From contig CAZCSK010000010.1 of NCBI GenBank assembly GCA_964501265.1, positions 1 to 61,656 on the forward strand: a DNA stretch of 61,656 nt. The letters are read 5' to 3'. Below, piece after piece: positions 17,721 through 26,384 of this stretch. Within the stretch, counting starts at the first letter, position 1; each line of letters starts with the position of its first letter. A program made the position numbers and the translations under genes. This DNA comes from CAZCSK01 sp964501265 (lineage in GTDB: Bacteria > Actinomycetota > CADDZG01 > JAHWKV01). The notes below the pieces were generated by a model, which worked only from the letters and a program-made list of their open reading frames with translations, ran no database searches and had not been told where the DNA came from.

Positions 17721-18283
17721 ATCCGTGAAAGTTCCTTCAGGGCGGCCTTCACCGTAGATTCAACATCCCCCTCTTCTGTGTCGACTTTTTCCAGGGCCGC
17801 ACGAATCTCAGGAGCGGTGTAACCCAACCCACTCAGGGCCTCGCGAACTTCCACAAGTCTGGTGTCGAAGAGCATTTCGGAACTCCCGCCCAATCGTTCC
17901 CTTAGCTCCATAATGATTCTTTCGGCGCTGCGTTTGCCCACTCCAGGAACTGATTTAAGAGACTCAATGTCCCCGCTGGCAATAACACGGCGAAAATTGT
18001 CCGGTTCGAACGACCCGATGACGGCAAGCCCAAGCTTCGGCCCCACTCCGGTCACTCCGATTAGGGCCTGAAACAATTCTCTTTGGTCCGCGTCCTTGAA
18101 TCCATAAAGGGTCATAGAGTCCTCTCGGACGACCAGGTGGGTTGGTACCCGAACTAGGGCGTCGATCGAAAGCGCCGCAAGCAGCGATGCCGGCGCAAAT
18201 ACGGTGTAGCCAACGCCTGCAACATCGACTTCAAATGAGGTGGAACCGATCGACTGCACCTTCCCGGTCAGCGACGAAATCAT
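17717..18283 (-). CDS. ruvA: Holliday junction DNA helicase subunit RuvA
   Basis: Tetrameric junction-binding protein. From the ATG at 18283 it is 188 residues and begins MISSLTGKV, the standard family N-terminus. This ATG overlaps the ruvC stop as ATGA, so it is preferred over a start 45 bp upstream inside ruvC. Visible parts are the OB domain (~1-65), helix-hairpin-helix segments LIGVTGVGPKLGLAVIG and LKSVPGVGKRSAERII, and the C-terminal RuvB-binding domain (ALSGLGYTAPEI). Confidence 0.96.
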   Translation of the reverse strand: MISSLTGKVQSIGSTSFEVDVAGVGYTVFAPASLLAALSIDALVRVPTHLVVREDSMTLYGFKDADQRELFQALIGVTGVGPKLGLAVIGSFEPDNFRRVIASGDIESLKSVPGVGKRSAERIIMELRERLGGSSEMLFDTRLVEVREALSGLGYTAPEIRAALEKVDTEEGDVESTVKAALKELSRI

Positions 18284-18774
18284 TGGACCGCCCTTTGGAG
18301 ATCCTCCAACTTGCTTGAATTCAAGCATGTGATTGCGACCGCGAGCGCGTCGGTCGCATCGGGGCCCTTTACCGTGACGCCGTCAAGGATCCGCTTGACC
18401 ATGAAAGCCACCTGATCCTTAGTGGCCGAACCGGTTCCAACTACCGCCTGCTTGACTTTGGCAGGCGCGTATTCGTAAACACGAGCACCGAAGCGCGCTG
18501 CAGCCGCCAAAGCGACGCCTGAGGCCTGGATCGCACCTACTGCAGTGCGGGCATTGAGCTTAAGGAAGACCGTCTCCACGGCCACCGCGTCGGGCCTGTA
18601 TTCGCGCATGACCGCCTCCAGGCCATGAGCCAACTGGTCGAGGCGATGGGAGGTCTCTTCGGAGGGCGAGGTCGTGATCGTGTCGAAATAAAGGGCAAAC
18701 AAACGCCCTGCCTGCTCCTCGACAACACCCACACCCATCCGGGTAAGGCCCGGGTCGACGCCTACAACTCGCAC
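18280..18774 (-). CDS. ruvC: Holliday junction resolvase RuvC
   Basis: RNase H-fold endonuclease that resolves four-way junctions, 164 residues. Catalytic acidic residues are visible in GVDPGLTRMGVG (Asp ~6), VAVETVFLKLN (Glu ~66) and KGPDATDALAVAI (Asp ~137-140). The start is GTG with GAGAGG upstream. It is the first gene of a ruvCAB operon with 4-bp overlaps. Confidence 0.96.
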   Translation of the reverse strand: MRVVGVDPGLTRMGVGVVEEQAGRLFALYFDTITTSPSEETSHRLDQLAHGLEAVMREYRPDAVAVETVFLKLNARTAVGAIQASGVALAAAARFGARVYEYAPAKVKQAVVGTGSATKDQVAFMVKRILDGVTVKGPDATDALAVAITCLNSSKLEDLQRAVQ

Positions 18775-18859
18775 TGACAGCCTCTCCTCATCGAACAGAT
18801 GTTTGGATGATACCCAGCCAGGCTGTTAAAGACGGGGATTTGAGGCGAGTGTTCGAGCG

Positions 18860-19609
18860 CTATGAGGTGATTTGGGCCAGGACGTCATCGGAGATATCGA
18901 AATTTGAGTACACCTCGCTGACGTCATCGCAGTCCTCCAAGTCCTCCAGAAGTTGGATAACGCGCGAAGCATGAGTTTCGTCGACCGGAACTGTCGAGCT
19001 GGGCTGCATAACCAACTGCGCGGACTCAATGGGCACCGCCGCCTCCTCCAGCGCCGACTTTAGGGTGCCAAGGGCTTCGGGGGGGCAAATGACTTCCCAA
19101 CTGCTTCCCTCGCGCATAACGTCGTCGGCGCCTGCCTCGGTCACGACTCCCAAGAGATCGTCCTCTGAAATCCCCTCCGCTGGGATCAGGGCAATTCCTT
19201 TCCTCGTAAACATCCAGGCAACGGATCCCGCTTCTCCCATGGCTCCGCCGTTTCGAGTGAAGATCCGTCGGACGTCGGCTGCAGCACGGTTGCGATTGTC
19301 GGTCAAAATCTCCACCAAGACCGCTACTCCGCCGGGTGCGTAACCTTCGTATCGGAAGGCCTCGTATCTCAGACCCTCCGTTTCGCCGGTACCCCGCTTG
19401 ATGGCTCGCTCGATTGTGTCGCTGGGCATGCTTGCCGAGCGCGCCCGGGAAATAGCATCTGCCAGCGTTGGGTTCGCATCCGCATTGCCCCCCCCGTCAC
19501 GCGCGGCAACTTCGACCATTCGGATCAATTTCGCAAACAGTTTGCCGCGCCTAGCGTCGACTACCGCCTTCTTATGTTTTGTCGTAGCCCATTTCGAATG
19601 GCCCGACAC
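18860..19609 (-). CDS. yebC: YebC/PmpR family protein (TACO1-like)
   Basis: 249-residue YebC family member, starting MSGHSKWATTKHKKAVVDAR and containing FAKLIR, ERAIKRGTGE, RYEGYAPGGVAVLVE and GGAMGEAGSVAWMF. YebC proteins were annotated as transcription factors, and work on TACO1/YebC links them to translation of proline-rich or hard-to-translate stretches. The ATG overlaps the pdxT stop by one base. Linkage to ruvCAB is widespread. Confidence 0.94.
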   Translation of the reverse strand: MSGHSKWATTKHKKAVVDARRGKLFAKLIRMVEVAARDGGGNADANPTLADAISRARSASMPSDTIERAIKRGTGETEGLRYEAFRYEGYAPGGVAVLVEILTDNRNRAAADVRRIFTRNGGAMGEAGSVAWMFTRKGIALIPAEGISEDDLLGVVTEAGADDVMREGSSWEVICPPEALGTLKSALEEAAVPIESAQLVMQPSSTVPVDETHASRVIQLLEDLEDCDDVSEVYSNFDISDDVLAQITS

Positions 19610-20262
19610 TAGGACGCGATCATGTGTTCGACAAAATATTTGTGAATGCGGTGTTCACCCGCAAGCTCGGGATGAAAAGTCGAAGCCAGCAGGTTATTCG
19701 ATCTCACCAGGACGGGCCGGTCTCCCCACGAAGCCATTGTCTCGACTTCAGTCCCCACCTCATCGATTACGGGAGCGCGAATGAAAACTCCCTTCACGGG
19801 TTCGTCGAAACCTTCCACATCCAGGTCCGCTTCGAACGAATCTACCTGGCGGCCGTACGCGTTGCGCGTAATCGAGACATCCAGCAGACCCAGCGGCTCC
19901 TCCCGACTTGACTTCGGGGGGTTCGCAGCTTCTGGCGCGCCCAAATCGTACCGGCTGGCGGCTGCTACCCCCCCGAACCCCCCGTCCGACACGCGTCGCG
20001 CCAGCACGATTGCCCCGGCGCACGTTCCAAAAACGGGCATGCCATCGGCTATGTGTTTCGTTAACGGATCTCGTAAACCGAGGCGGTTGATCAGCTTGAG
20101 GATGGTCGTTGATTCACCGCCTGGGATGATTAGGGCGTTGACAGACTCCAAGTCATGCTTGGAGCGCACCACAGCCACGCGATAACCGCACCCTTCGAGA
20201 ATCTTGAGATGTTCGGCAAAATCACCTTGGAGGGCGAGGACGCCGATCCTGGCTCTTACCAC
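19609..20262 (-). CDS. pdxT: Pyridoxal 5'-phosphate synthase glutaminase subunit PdxT, with a repeat-derived insertion
   Basis: Class I glutaminase that supplies ammonia to PdxS. It starts VRARIGVLALQGDFAEH. GGESTTI (~48) and the nucleophile Cys in FGTCAGAIVLA (~80) are intact, as is the His-containing FHPELAGEHRIHKYF near the C-terminus. At 217 residues it is longer than usual (~190). About 26 extra residues (GGFGGVAAAS...APEAANPPKSS) sit between LARRVSDG and EEPLGLLDVSI, encoded by repeat copy B. The insertion falls between the nucleophile strand and the next conserved strand, probably in a loop. Activity seems likely but is untested. Confidence 0.94.
   Translation of the reverse strand: MVRARIGVLALQGDFAEHLKILEGCGYRVAVVRSKHDLESVNALIIPGGESTTILKLINRLGLRDPLTKHIADGMPVFGTCAGAIVLARRVSDGGFGGVAAASRYDLGAPEAANPPKSSREEPLGLLDVSITRNAYGRQVDSFEADLDVEGFDEPVKGVFIRAPVIDEVGTEVETMASWGDRPVLVRSNNLLASTFHPELAGEHRIHKYFVEHMIAS
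19908..19983 (-). repeat. Palindromic coding repeat, copy B (inside pdxT)
   Basis: A 76-bp unit with perfect 10-bp outer inverted repeat GGGGGGTTCG/CGAACCCCCC. Against copy A, the left arm differs at two positions and the right arm at one, while the middle 17 nt differ. It is read by pdxT in the same orientation and frame as copy A in ruvX, giving matching peptides (GGVAAA..., APEAANPP). Confidence 0.88.
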
Positions 20263-21140
20263 CCTCGCGGTGCTAGCCGCTCGGACTCCGGGATGTCCTT
20301 GAGTTCCAATCCCTTCATGGCATCTCCAAGTCCGCGAGACACCTTGGCGAGCACATCGGGATCGTTGAAGTAAGTCGTTGCCTCGACGATGGCGCGGGCC
20401 ATAACCGCCGGCTGTTCGCTCTTGAAAATTCCCGATCCCACGAATACGCCTTCGGCCCCGAGCTGCATGACCAGCGCCGCATCAGCGGGTGTGGCGATCC
20501 CACCCGCACAAAAAAGAACAACGGGCAATCGACCAGTCGACGCCACTTCCTTGACCAGTTCGTAGGGAGCGCCAATAGACTTTGCCTCGTCCATCATTTC
20601 CTCTTCCGGAAGAACAGATAACCGGCGGATGGAATCTTTGATCGCCCGGATGTGCCTCACCGCTTCAACGATGTTGCCGGTTCCGGCCTCTCCTTTGGAG
20701 CGGATCATGGCGGCCCCTTCCCCGATGCGCCGCAGAGCCTCGCCGAGGTTAGTGGCACCGCAGACAAATGGGACGGTGAAGTGCCACTTGTCGATGTGGT
20801 ACGCCTCGTCTGCCGGAGTGAGCACCTCGGATTCGTCGACGTAATCAACTCCGAGCGACTGCAATATCTGGGCCTCGACAAAGTGCCCGATGCGGGCTTT
20901 GGCCATAACGGGGATCGTCACGCTCTCGATGATCTCTACAATCTTCGTGGGATCGGACATCCGCGCGACTCCGCCGTCACGACGAATGTCCGCCGGGACT
21001 CGCTCGAGGGCCATGACTGAAACAGCCCCGGCCTCCTCCGCGATTTTGGCTTGCTCGGCGTTCGTCACGTCCATGATGACTCCGCCCTTTAACATCTCCG
21101 CGAGTCCGCGCTTTACGCGGGCCGTTCCCCGTTCAATCAC
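20256..21140 (-). CDS. pdxS: Pyridoxal 5'-phosphate synthase lyase subunit PdxS
   Basis: TIM-barrel synthase that builds PLP from ribose 5-phosphate, glyceraldehyde 3-phosphate and ammonia. With the GTG at 21140 the protein has 294 residues, the family norm, and starts VIERGTARVKRGLAEMLKGG. GVIMDVTNAEQAKIAEEAGA, ALERVPADIR, MAKARIGHFVEAQ and GSGIFKS are all visible. A longer frame to 21362 would run into the upstream lipoprotein gene and is rejected. GTGGGAG upstream serves as ribosome-binding site. It overlaps pdxT by 7 bp. Confidence 0.96.
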   Translation of the reverse strand: MIERGTARVKRGLAEMLKGGVIMDVTNAEQAKIAEEAGAVSVMALERVPADIRRDGGVARMSDPTKIVEIIESVTIPVMAKARIGHFVEAQILQSLGVDYVDESEVLTPADEAYHIDKWHFTVPFVCGATNLGEALRRIGEGAAMIRSKGEAGTGNIVEAVRHIRAIKDSIRRLSVLPEEEMMDEAKSIGAPYELVKEVASTGRLPVVLFCAGGIATPADAALVMQLGAEGVFVGSGIFKSEQPAVMARAIVEATTYFNDPDVLAKVSRGLGDAMKGLELKDIPESERLAPRGW

Positions 21141-21201
21141 TCTGTTGTCACTCCCACTTAAGTTAGTAACCTTGATTGTATCCGCGAAGCAGGTCTGTTT
21201 C

Positions 21202-22314
21202 CTACTGAACAGATACCTGCTGGCCCACTGGGATGAGATGGATCCAAATGTTGCCGGGTAGGAGGGGGATCGGCTTACCGGAAGCGTCGATAATAGTTGT
21301 TCGGTCTTTAAATTCGTTCCTGCGCCAAGAACCGATGACAGAAACTCCCCCGCGCAAAACAACAGCCTCGCCTGTACCCGTGACGCTGATCTCGGGCGAG
21401 AAGTTTCCTGCCGCGTCTCTAGTCTTTCCTTGCGTCACCTTCACCTTGAGAACGATGACATTAACGGCACGAATCTGTTCGCCCGATACCGACTTGTGAG
21501 GCGTTTCACCGTGGAAGCGAAGGTATCCGCCGCGGGCTGGATCGTAGAGATACTTCACGGCGTTAACCGATGAAGAGAATGAGAACGTGACCGAGGTTCC
21601 CGGCGGGAGGACGGATAGCGATGGAGATGGAGATGGCGATGGTGGCGTTGAGTTCTTAGCAACAGGAGACTTCGACGAGGGGGTCGGCGTCGGCAAAGCC
21701 GTAGCCGTCACGGTTGGTGCAAAAACAAAGCTGGAGGTCGGTGCTCCTCGGGCCTCTGCCGCGGCCTTCAGGGTACGAATCTCGGCGATCGAGGTAAACA
21801 AGTCATGTGGGGCGGTGCGGCCCTTCTCCCTGTGGTAGGCGCTCCCGTTGGCACCATGCCGTAGGTCTATGACGCCCTTCGTGGTTTGCACCTTGTTAAG
21901 CACAAGCGGATTGGCCCCGGAATAGGCGAAGAGCACAGGGGCATACTCCAGGAGGATGTCGGGATCCACCGACCTCGCACTCCTCACGGGCCCCAAGTTC
22001 GAGTTCGTTGTGCACTGGAATATTGTCAGGAAGCGTGTAATCCCCCCCTCGGCGAGTTCTTCGTACACGATGTCAGCGGAGCTGAGTCCTGCCTGAGGGC
22101 GGGAGGGGACGGAGTTTTCGATCTTGACCGCCAGCGCTGGGAGTTGGGTGTCGAAGTCGCCGGAAGTCTCAGTCCCCGTCAGTGGGCAGTACACCGGCTT
22201 GGGCGACGGCGACGGTGAAGCCACCACCTTTTTGGCAGGCTCCTCTCCCTTCGAGCAAGCGCTTGCCAGGAGAGTTAAAGCGAGAGCGCCGCGGATAAGT
22301 TTTCGAGTTTGCAC
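21202..22314 (-). CDS. DUF3048-domain lipoprotein (YerB-like)
   Basis: 370 residues starting at GTG. A signal peptide ends in the lipobox LLASACSKG (Cys ~20), so the protein is probably lipid-anchored outside the membrane. A PSPSPKP linker, the DUF3048 N-domain (PLTG...RPQAGLSSADIVYEE...GPVRSARSVDPDIL) and a Pro/Ser/Thr-rich spacer (~215-245) are followed by the C-domain (YLRFHGETPHKS). The function of DUF3048 (Bacillus YerB) is unknown. TAACCT stands seven bases before the GTG, suggesting a leaderless transcript. Confidence 0.88.
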   Translation of the reverse strand: MQTRKLIRGALALTLLASACSKGEEPAKKVVASPSPSPKPVYCPLTGTETSGDFDTQLPALAVKIENSVPSRPQAGLSSADIVYEELAEGGITRFLTIFQCTTNSNLGPVRSARSVDPDILLEYAPVLFAYSGANPLVLNKVQTTKGVIDLRHGANGSAYHREKGRTAPHDLFTSIAEIRTLKAAAEARGAPTSSFVFAPTVTATALPTPTPSSKSPVAKNSTPPSPSPSPSLSVLPPGTSVTFSFSSSVNAVKYLYDPARGGYLRFHGETPHKSVSGEQIRAVNVIVLKVKVTQGKTRDAAGNFSPEISVTGTGEAVVLRGGVSVIGSWRRNEFKDRTTIIDASGKPIPLLPGNIWIHLIPVGQQVSVQ

Positions 22315-22321
22315 GGGGCGC

Positions 22322-22327
22322 AGGTTA
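22322..22327 (-). promoter_or_regulatory. Putative -10 box of a leaderless promoter for the DUF3048 gene
   Basis: TAACCT on the minus strand, seven bases before the GTG start at 22314. No Shine-Dalgarno sequence. Confidence 0.45.
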
Positions 22328-22419
22328 GCACGCAGTCGCCGGATGTGCGGGCTTTAACAAGCTTTCCCTCGGAACCTGCGCAAACGTAGGCATTGACTGT
22401 CTCTGCGCGATACTAGGGC

Positions 22420-22662
22420 ATGGTTATTAGCGACCGGGATCGCGCCCAAATGGTTAAGATCGCCCGGACCCTGGTGACCGCGGAAACAAATGACGTACCA
22501 TCGCCTGAACGCAGAACCGAGATCCTGGCATGGACCAATGCAGGCCGTGCTCGAGCCGGGGTCCCGGCTTTGGTCGATGGACGGGCAAATCCCCCAGAGG
22601 AGGAATTTTATAGACGAGCTCGCGCCCTCGGCATGGTTGGCGCCAATAGCCGCCGTACTTGA
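22420..22662 (+). CDS. Small protein, first gene of a decayed nucleotidyltransferase pair
   Basis: 80 residues: a charged helical N-terminus (SDRDRAQMVKIARTL), then PSPERRTEILAWTN, and EEEFYRRARALGMVG near the end. Small genes of this look commonly precede AbiEii/DUF6036-type nucleotidyltransferase genes and overlap their start, exactly as here, where the broken partner starts at 22577. I recognise the layout, not a named family. Its function without an intact partner is doubtful. GATACT stands five bases upstream of the ATG. Confidence 0.45.
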   Translation: MVISDRDRAQMVKIARTLVTAETNDVPSPERRTEILAWTNAGRARAGVPALVDGRANPPEEEFYRRARALGMVGANSRRT

Positions 22663-22913
22663 CGGAGCGGGATCGCGGTGGGCAGTGATGGGCGCCCTCG
22701 CCGCCCTTCGCTACCGACAGGATCCGAGGCTCACCAACGACCTCTGTCGAAGATGTCATCATCCACAAACTGATTGCCTGGCGCGCGCGAGATCGAGACG
22801 ACGTCCTCTCCATATTGCGAGCTGACCACACCCTCGACGAGCCATACATCGCCCGGTGGGCTCACGACTGGGATGTGGAGGATCGCTGGAACGAAGCGCG
22901 GCGGGGCCTTTGA
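22577..22913 (+). pseudogene. Remnant of an AbiEii/DUF6036-like nucleotidyltransferase
   Basis: The N-terminal part reads MDGQIPQRRNFIDEL ... WAVMGALAALRYRQDPRLTND, the start of a nucleotidyltransferase fold where an acidic D.D motif should follow. At ~22740 the frame breaks. A different frame then reads SVEDVIIHKLIAWRARDRDD ... DEPYIARWAHDW and ends at TGA 22911-22913, which is the C-terminal part of the same family. The catalytic middle (roughly 70-90 codons, judged from family layout) is gone, so this is an internal deletion with frameshift rather than a sequencing slip. Confidence 0.6.
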
Positions 22914-22937
22914 GCGAAGGCGCGGACGAACCGTAAG

Positions 22938-23822
22938 TCACATTCGCTCGAGCAAGCGAATCCGCTCGTCGAGCGGCGGGTGTGTGTCGAAGAGTCTGTT
23001 GACCCAGGAGGCAACTCCAGGCCCCTCCCTTTGAAGCGGCGACTCAATCCATAGATGCGCAGTGGCTTTACTGCTGGTACGGACCACTGTTGAATCCTCT
23101 TTCAGTTTCTTCAAGGCGCTTACGAGCCCCGGCGGGTAACGCGTAAGCTCAACCCCCGAAGAATCGGCAAGATATTCGCGCCGACGCGATACCGCCAGCC
23201 GTAACATCTGAGCGACGAGCGGCGCCAGGAGCGCCACCGCAAGGCCGATGACTGCGATCGGTAATCCTGCGCTGCGCTTGCGTCCTCCCACTCTCCAAAA
23301 ACCGCGGAGCATCCAGTCCGACAAAAGTGCGACCACACCGGCCAGGACGACCGCGATAGTAGATACCAAAATGTCGTAGTTGCGAATGTGTGACATCTCG
23401 TGCGCGATGACGGCCTCCAACTCCACTCGATTCATTTTCTCCATGAGTCCAGTTGTAACAGCGATAGCCGCATGCTCGGGGTTCCGGCCGGTGGCAAACG
23501 CGTTGGGGGCCGAGTCTTCGACTACATAGACCTTCGGCGGTTGTATCCCCGCGGCGATGGCAAGGCCCTCCACTATGTTGATTAGGCGGGAGTGAGACGC
23601 GCGGTCCGCGGGCTTGGCGCGGCTCATCGCAAGGACGAGCTTGTCGGACCAGTAATAACTGGTGAAAGTCATCGCGACCGAGACGATCCCTGCGACGGCC
23701 AAGCCCCAGTAGCCCAGCCCTCCGAGTTGACCGAACACCCACCCGAGAGCCAACACCAATCCGACGAAACTCAGAATCAGAAGGACAGAACGTCGGCGAT
23801 TAGCCGAAATCTGTTCAAACAA
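22938..23822 (-). CDS. htpX: M48 family zinc metalloprotease HtpX
   Basis: Membrane protease that degrades misfolded membrane proteins, 294 residues. Two N-terminal helices (~11-53), then VVEDSAPNAFATGRNPEHAA, the zinc motif HEMSHIRNYD (~141-150; HExxH), two more membrane segments (~155-215), the third-ligand region SRRREYLADSSGVELT with Glu, and DTHPPLDERI at the C-terminus. All M48B hallmarks are intact. It lies 3 bp after lemA, a common pairing. Confidence 0.95.
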   Translation of the reverse strand: MFEQISANRRRSVLLILSFVGLVLALGWVFGQLGGLGYWGLAVAGIVSVAMTFTSYYWSDKLVLAMSRAKPADRASHSRLINIVEGLAIAAGIQPPKVYVVEDSAPNAFATGRNPEHAAIAVTTGLMEKMNRVELEAVIAHEMSHIRNYDILVSTIAVVLAGVVALLSDWMLRGFWRVGGRKRSAGLPIAVIGLAVALLAPLVAQMLRLAVSRRREYLADSSGVELTRYPPGLVSALKKLKEDSTVVRTSSKATAHLWIESPLQREGPGVASWVNRLFDTHPPLDERIRLLERM

Positions 23823-23825
23823 GTC

Positions 23826-24377
23826 TTAGAACTGGACCTTGACCGGACCCCTCGAGTCCTCGTCGATCTCGAAATACTCCTTTGGTTTGAAACCAAAGGC
23901 TCCGGCGATGATCACGTTTGGAAACACCTGGATCGTGTTGTTGAATTTCAGCACGGTGTCGTTGTAGAACTGCCGCGCAAAGGCGATCTTTCCCTCAGTC
24001 GACGATAGTTCTTCTTGCAGGCTAAGGAAGTTTTGGTTTGCCTGAAGCTGGGGATAAGCCTCCGCCACCGCGAATATCTGGCGCAGCGCCTGGGTGAGCA
24101 TTCCTTCCGCCTGAGCTTGGTCGGGGACACTCTTGGCCTCTATCCCCAGAGATCTTGCTCGCGTGACCGCTTCGAAGGTCTCTTTTTCGTGGGCGGCATA
24201 GCCCTTCACCGTCTCAACAAGATTGGGGATCAGATCGTAGCGGCGCTTTAGCTGCACATCGACTTGGCTCCAAGCGTTGTCGATGCGGTTGGAAAGTTTT
24301 CGCATCTTGTTGTACGCGGTGATGGCCCACAGAACCACGAGCCCACCGATGACTGCTAATACCAAGCCGATGTCCAC
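23826..24377 (-). CDS. lemA: LemA family protein
   Basis: 183 residues with one N-terminal membrane helix (LVLAVIGGLVVLWAITAY) and a helical-bundle domain. The family core NAWSQVDVQLKRRYDLIPNL (~38-57) is followed by ARSLG and RQFYNDTVLKFNNTIQ. LemA proteins are membrane-bound scaffolds of unclear function, frequently coupled to HtpX-type proteases. GTG start with GGGAGG upstream. Confidence 0.94.
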   Translation of the reverse strand: MDIGLVLAVIGGLVVLWAITAYNKMRKLSNRIDNAWSQVDVQLKRRYDLIPNLVETVKGYAAHEKETFEAVTRARSLGIEAKSVPDQAQAEGMLTQALRQIFAVAEAYPQLQANQNFLSLQEELSSTEGKIAFARQFYNDTVLKFNNTIQVFPNVIIAGAFGFKPKEYFEIDEDSRGPVKVQF

Positions 24378-24401
24378 TTTAGGTTCCTCCCGTTCGAGTT
24401 T

Positions 24402-25451
24402 TCATGATACTGCCCGCTCGTAGATTTCCACCACACGATTAACCAAGAGGTCCCAATTGAGTTCTCGGGCCCGAGCGTGCCCTTTTTCAACGAGTGAAGC
24501 GTGCTTTGCTCGATCGCCCAGAAGTTCAAGGATGCATGCCGATGTGGCCTCGGCATCACCGACGGGTGCGTGCAGCGCCGCACCGGCGGCGGCTTCGACG
24601 TAGCCCGGAAGATCTGATGCCACCACCGGCGTTCCGGCTGCCATCGCCTCCGCCAGCACCAAGCCGAACGATTCTCCCCCGAGCGAAGGAGCGACGAATA
24701 CCTCGGCGGCTTTGTATATCGAGGGCAGTCGTTCGGGTGAGACCTTGTCGAGCACGGAGACCCAATCCGGCACGTCGGCCCGCACCGGCCCCACAACTGC
24801 GAACCGAACAGGCGTGACGCGGCGGACGAGGTTCATTGCTTCCACGGCGACAGACAATCCCTTTCGAGGTTCATTGCGGCCGACGAAGAGCACCAAGGGG
24901 TCGGGTCCTGCAAGCTCGGGAAGGGGCGCGGCTTGAACAAAGGATTTCAAATCGATCCCGTTCGGAATCAGCTCATAATCCGAAGGAAAATAGCGAGCTA
25001 CCAACCTTCGAGCGGCCTCGGACACGGCAATTCTGGATTTCAAACGCCCAAGCAAGCGAGAAAGCAGCGGAGACGCGAGGCCATACATAAGGCTTCGCTC
25101 AGCGCTCGCATGGAAAGTGGCGATGGCCGGCGTTCCCGCGAATAGCGCCAGCATTGAAAGGCTCGGGATCGCAGGTTCATGGAGGTGGAGAAGATCGACT
25201 CCACCTGCGAACTCCTTCACTCGAGATGCGGCACGAGGTGAAAAACACAGCCGAGCAACAGATCCGTTGAACGGGATGCCAACGCTGCGGCCTGCTACGA
25301 CAACGTCACCTCCCAATTGGTTCGAAGATGCAGGCGCAATGATTCTCACTGTGTCGCCACGTCGGTGCAGAGCCTCCGCCAGCCCCGTGATGTGGGTCTT
25401 CACTCCGCCCGGATACGACCAGTCGTAAGGACACACAATTCCAATTCTCAC
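24402..25451 (-). CDS. pimA: GT4 glycosyltransferase, probable phosphatidylinositol mannosyltransferase (PimA-like)
   Basis: GT-B glycosyltransferase of 349 residues: MRIGIVCPYDWSYPGGVKTH at the N-terminus, IATFHAS, FVGRNEPRKGLSVAVEA (~190-206), and the GT4 E-x7-E in GGESFGLVLAEAMAAGTPVV. PYDW..PGGV and the adjacent patA and pgsA genes match PimA, which transfers mannose from GDP-mannose to phosphatidylinositol on the inner membrane face. The substrate is inferred from context. It overlaps the patA stop by 4 bp. Confidence 0.88.
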   Translation of the reverse strand: MRIGIVCPYDWSYPGGVKTHITGLAEALHRRGDTVRIIAPASSNQLGGDVVVAGRSVGIPFNGSVARLCFSPRAASRVKEFAGGVDLLHLHEPAIPSLSMLALFAGTPAIATFHASAERSLMYGLASPLLSRLLGRLKSRIAVSEAARRLVARYFPSDYELIPNGIDLKSFVQAAPLPELAGPDPLVLFVGRNEPRKGLSVAVEAMNLVRRVTPVRFAVVGPVRADVPDWVSVLDKVSPERLPSIYKAAEVFVAPSLGGESFGLVLAEAMAAGTPVVASDLPGYVEAAAGAALHAPVGDAEATSACILELLGDRAKHASLVEKGHARARELNWDLLVNRVVEIYERAVS

Positions 25452-26344
25452 CTGGGCGTTGGCCCCCGCGGCGGTAAGTTCGGCTCGTCAGAAGGCCAGT
25501 TGGTGCTGAACAAGTGCCACTGCTCCGGGTATCTACGAATGAGGCCTTCGAGCGCCGCAGCGATTACTCCCGTAACAGTCGAAATATCTTCTTCGCGTTT
25601 CCCCGACAAGGAATAGGGCACACGCTCGAAGAGAACGCTGTAACGCTGGGGCCCGACCTTGTAGATCGCCCCCGCAAGAAGAGGCACGCCCTTGTCGACA
25701 ACCAACATCGCCGGTGATGCAGGAAAAGTAGTCTTCTCGCCGAAGAGCTCTCCCCAGACACCTCTCCGTTTTAAATCTCGGTCGGCGAGCAAAGCAACGC
25801 CAGATCCTCCGTCGAGTCTGTGCCCCAGCTCGGACCTAGTGGCGGGACCCCCCAGCGCGGGGATGACGTCCATGCCCCGCTCCGACCTGATACCCGCAAA
25901 CCAATCGAACAGAGCTCGAGGTTTCAGCACTTCGCCGACGGTCGTAAACGGCCATCCCTTCGCACCGACCCAGGCCACGCCAATATCGTAAAAGCCGATG
26001 TGACCCGTCGCAAGAATCGCGCCGCGGCCCTCTGCAAGGGCTTCGTCCATGACCTCGACGGTGTTTCCGAGAGGAATGACCATTCGCAGCAGATCACCGC
26101 GGCTATATCTGCCCAAGCGAAACGTCTCGACCCAGTAGTCCGCGTACGATCGAAATGCTGCACGCACCACACCGTCGAGTTGCGGACCGTTGCCCACGAC
26201 GCGGGACAGGTTGCGTTCAACAATCTTCCGTTTCCTACCTGCCGTTCGCCAGGCTAGATCCCCCCCTAGTTGGGCAGCACGGTCTGCCACTGCGATAGGG
26301 ACGGTGCATGCTAACCACGCCGCGGCTCGAAAGAGTCCGTACAC
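25448..26344 (-). CDS. patA: LpxL-type acyltransferase, probable phosphatidylinositol mannoside acyltransferase (PatA-like)
   Basis: About 298 residues from the GTG at 26344. RKRKIVERNLSRVVG, the catalytic GHIGFYDIGVAWVG segment (a G-H pair replacing the classical HxxxxD start, with Asp), and GVALLADRDLKRRGVWGELF are those of bacterial lipid A/PIM acyltransferases. PatA acylates PIM mannose in mycobacteria. An ATG at 26455 would overlap pgsA by 71 bp, so the internal GTG is preferred; the N-terminus then matches the family. It lies between pgsA and pimA. Confidence 0.86.
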   Translation of the reverse strand: MYGLFRAAAWLACTVPIAVADRAAQLGGDLAWRTAGRKRKIVERNLSRVVGNGPQLDGVVRAAFRSYADYWVETFRLGRYSRGDLLRMVIPLGNTVEVMDEALAEGRGAILATGHIGFYDIGVAWVGAKGWPFTTVGEVLKPRALFDWFAGIRSERGMDVIPALGGPATRSELGHRLDGGSGVALLADRDLKRRGVWGELFGEKTTFPASPAMLVVDKGVPLLAGAIYKVGPQRYSVLFERVPYSLSGKREEDISTVTGVIAAALEGLIRRYPEQWHLFSTNWPSDEPNLPPRGPTPR

Positions 26345-26384
26345 AGCGGCCGGACCGAGGCCCTCGGCAAAGGGGCTCGACTTT

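Noticed and set aside
21141..21362. N-terminal extension of pdxS
   Set aside because: It would overlap the DUF3048 gene by about 160 bp and add residues not found in PdxS; the GTG at 21140 gives the standard 294 residues.
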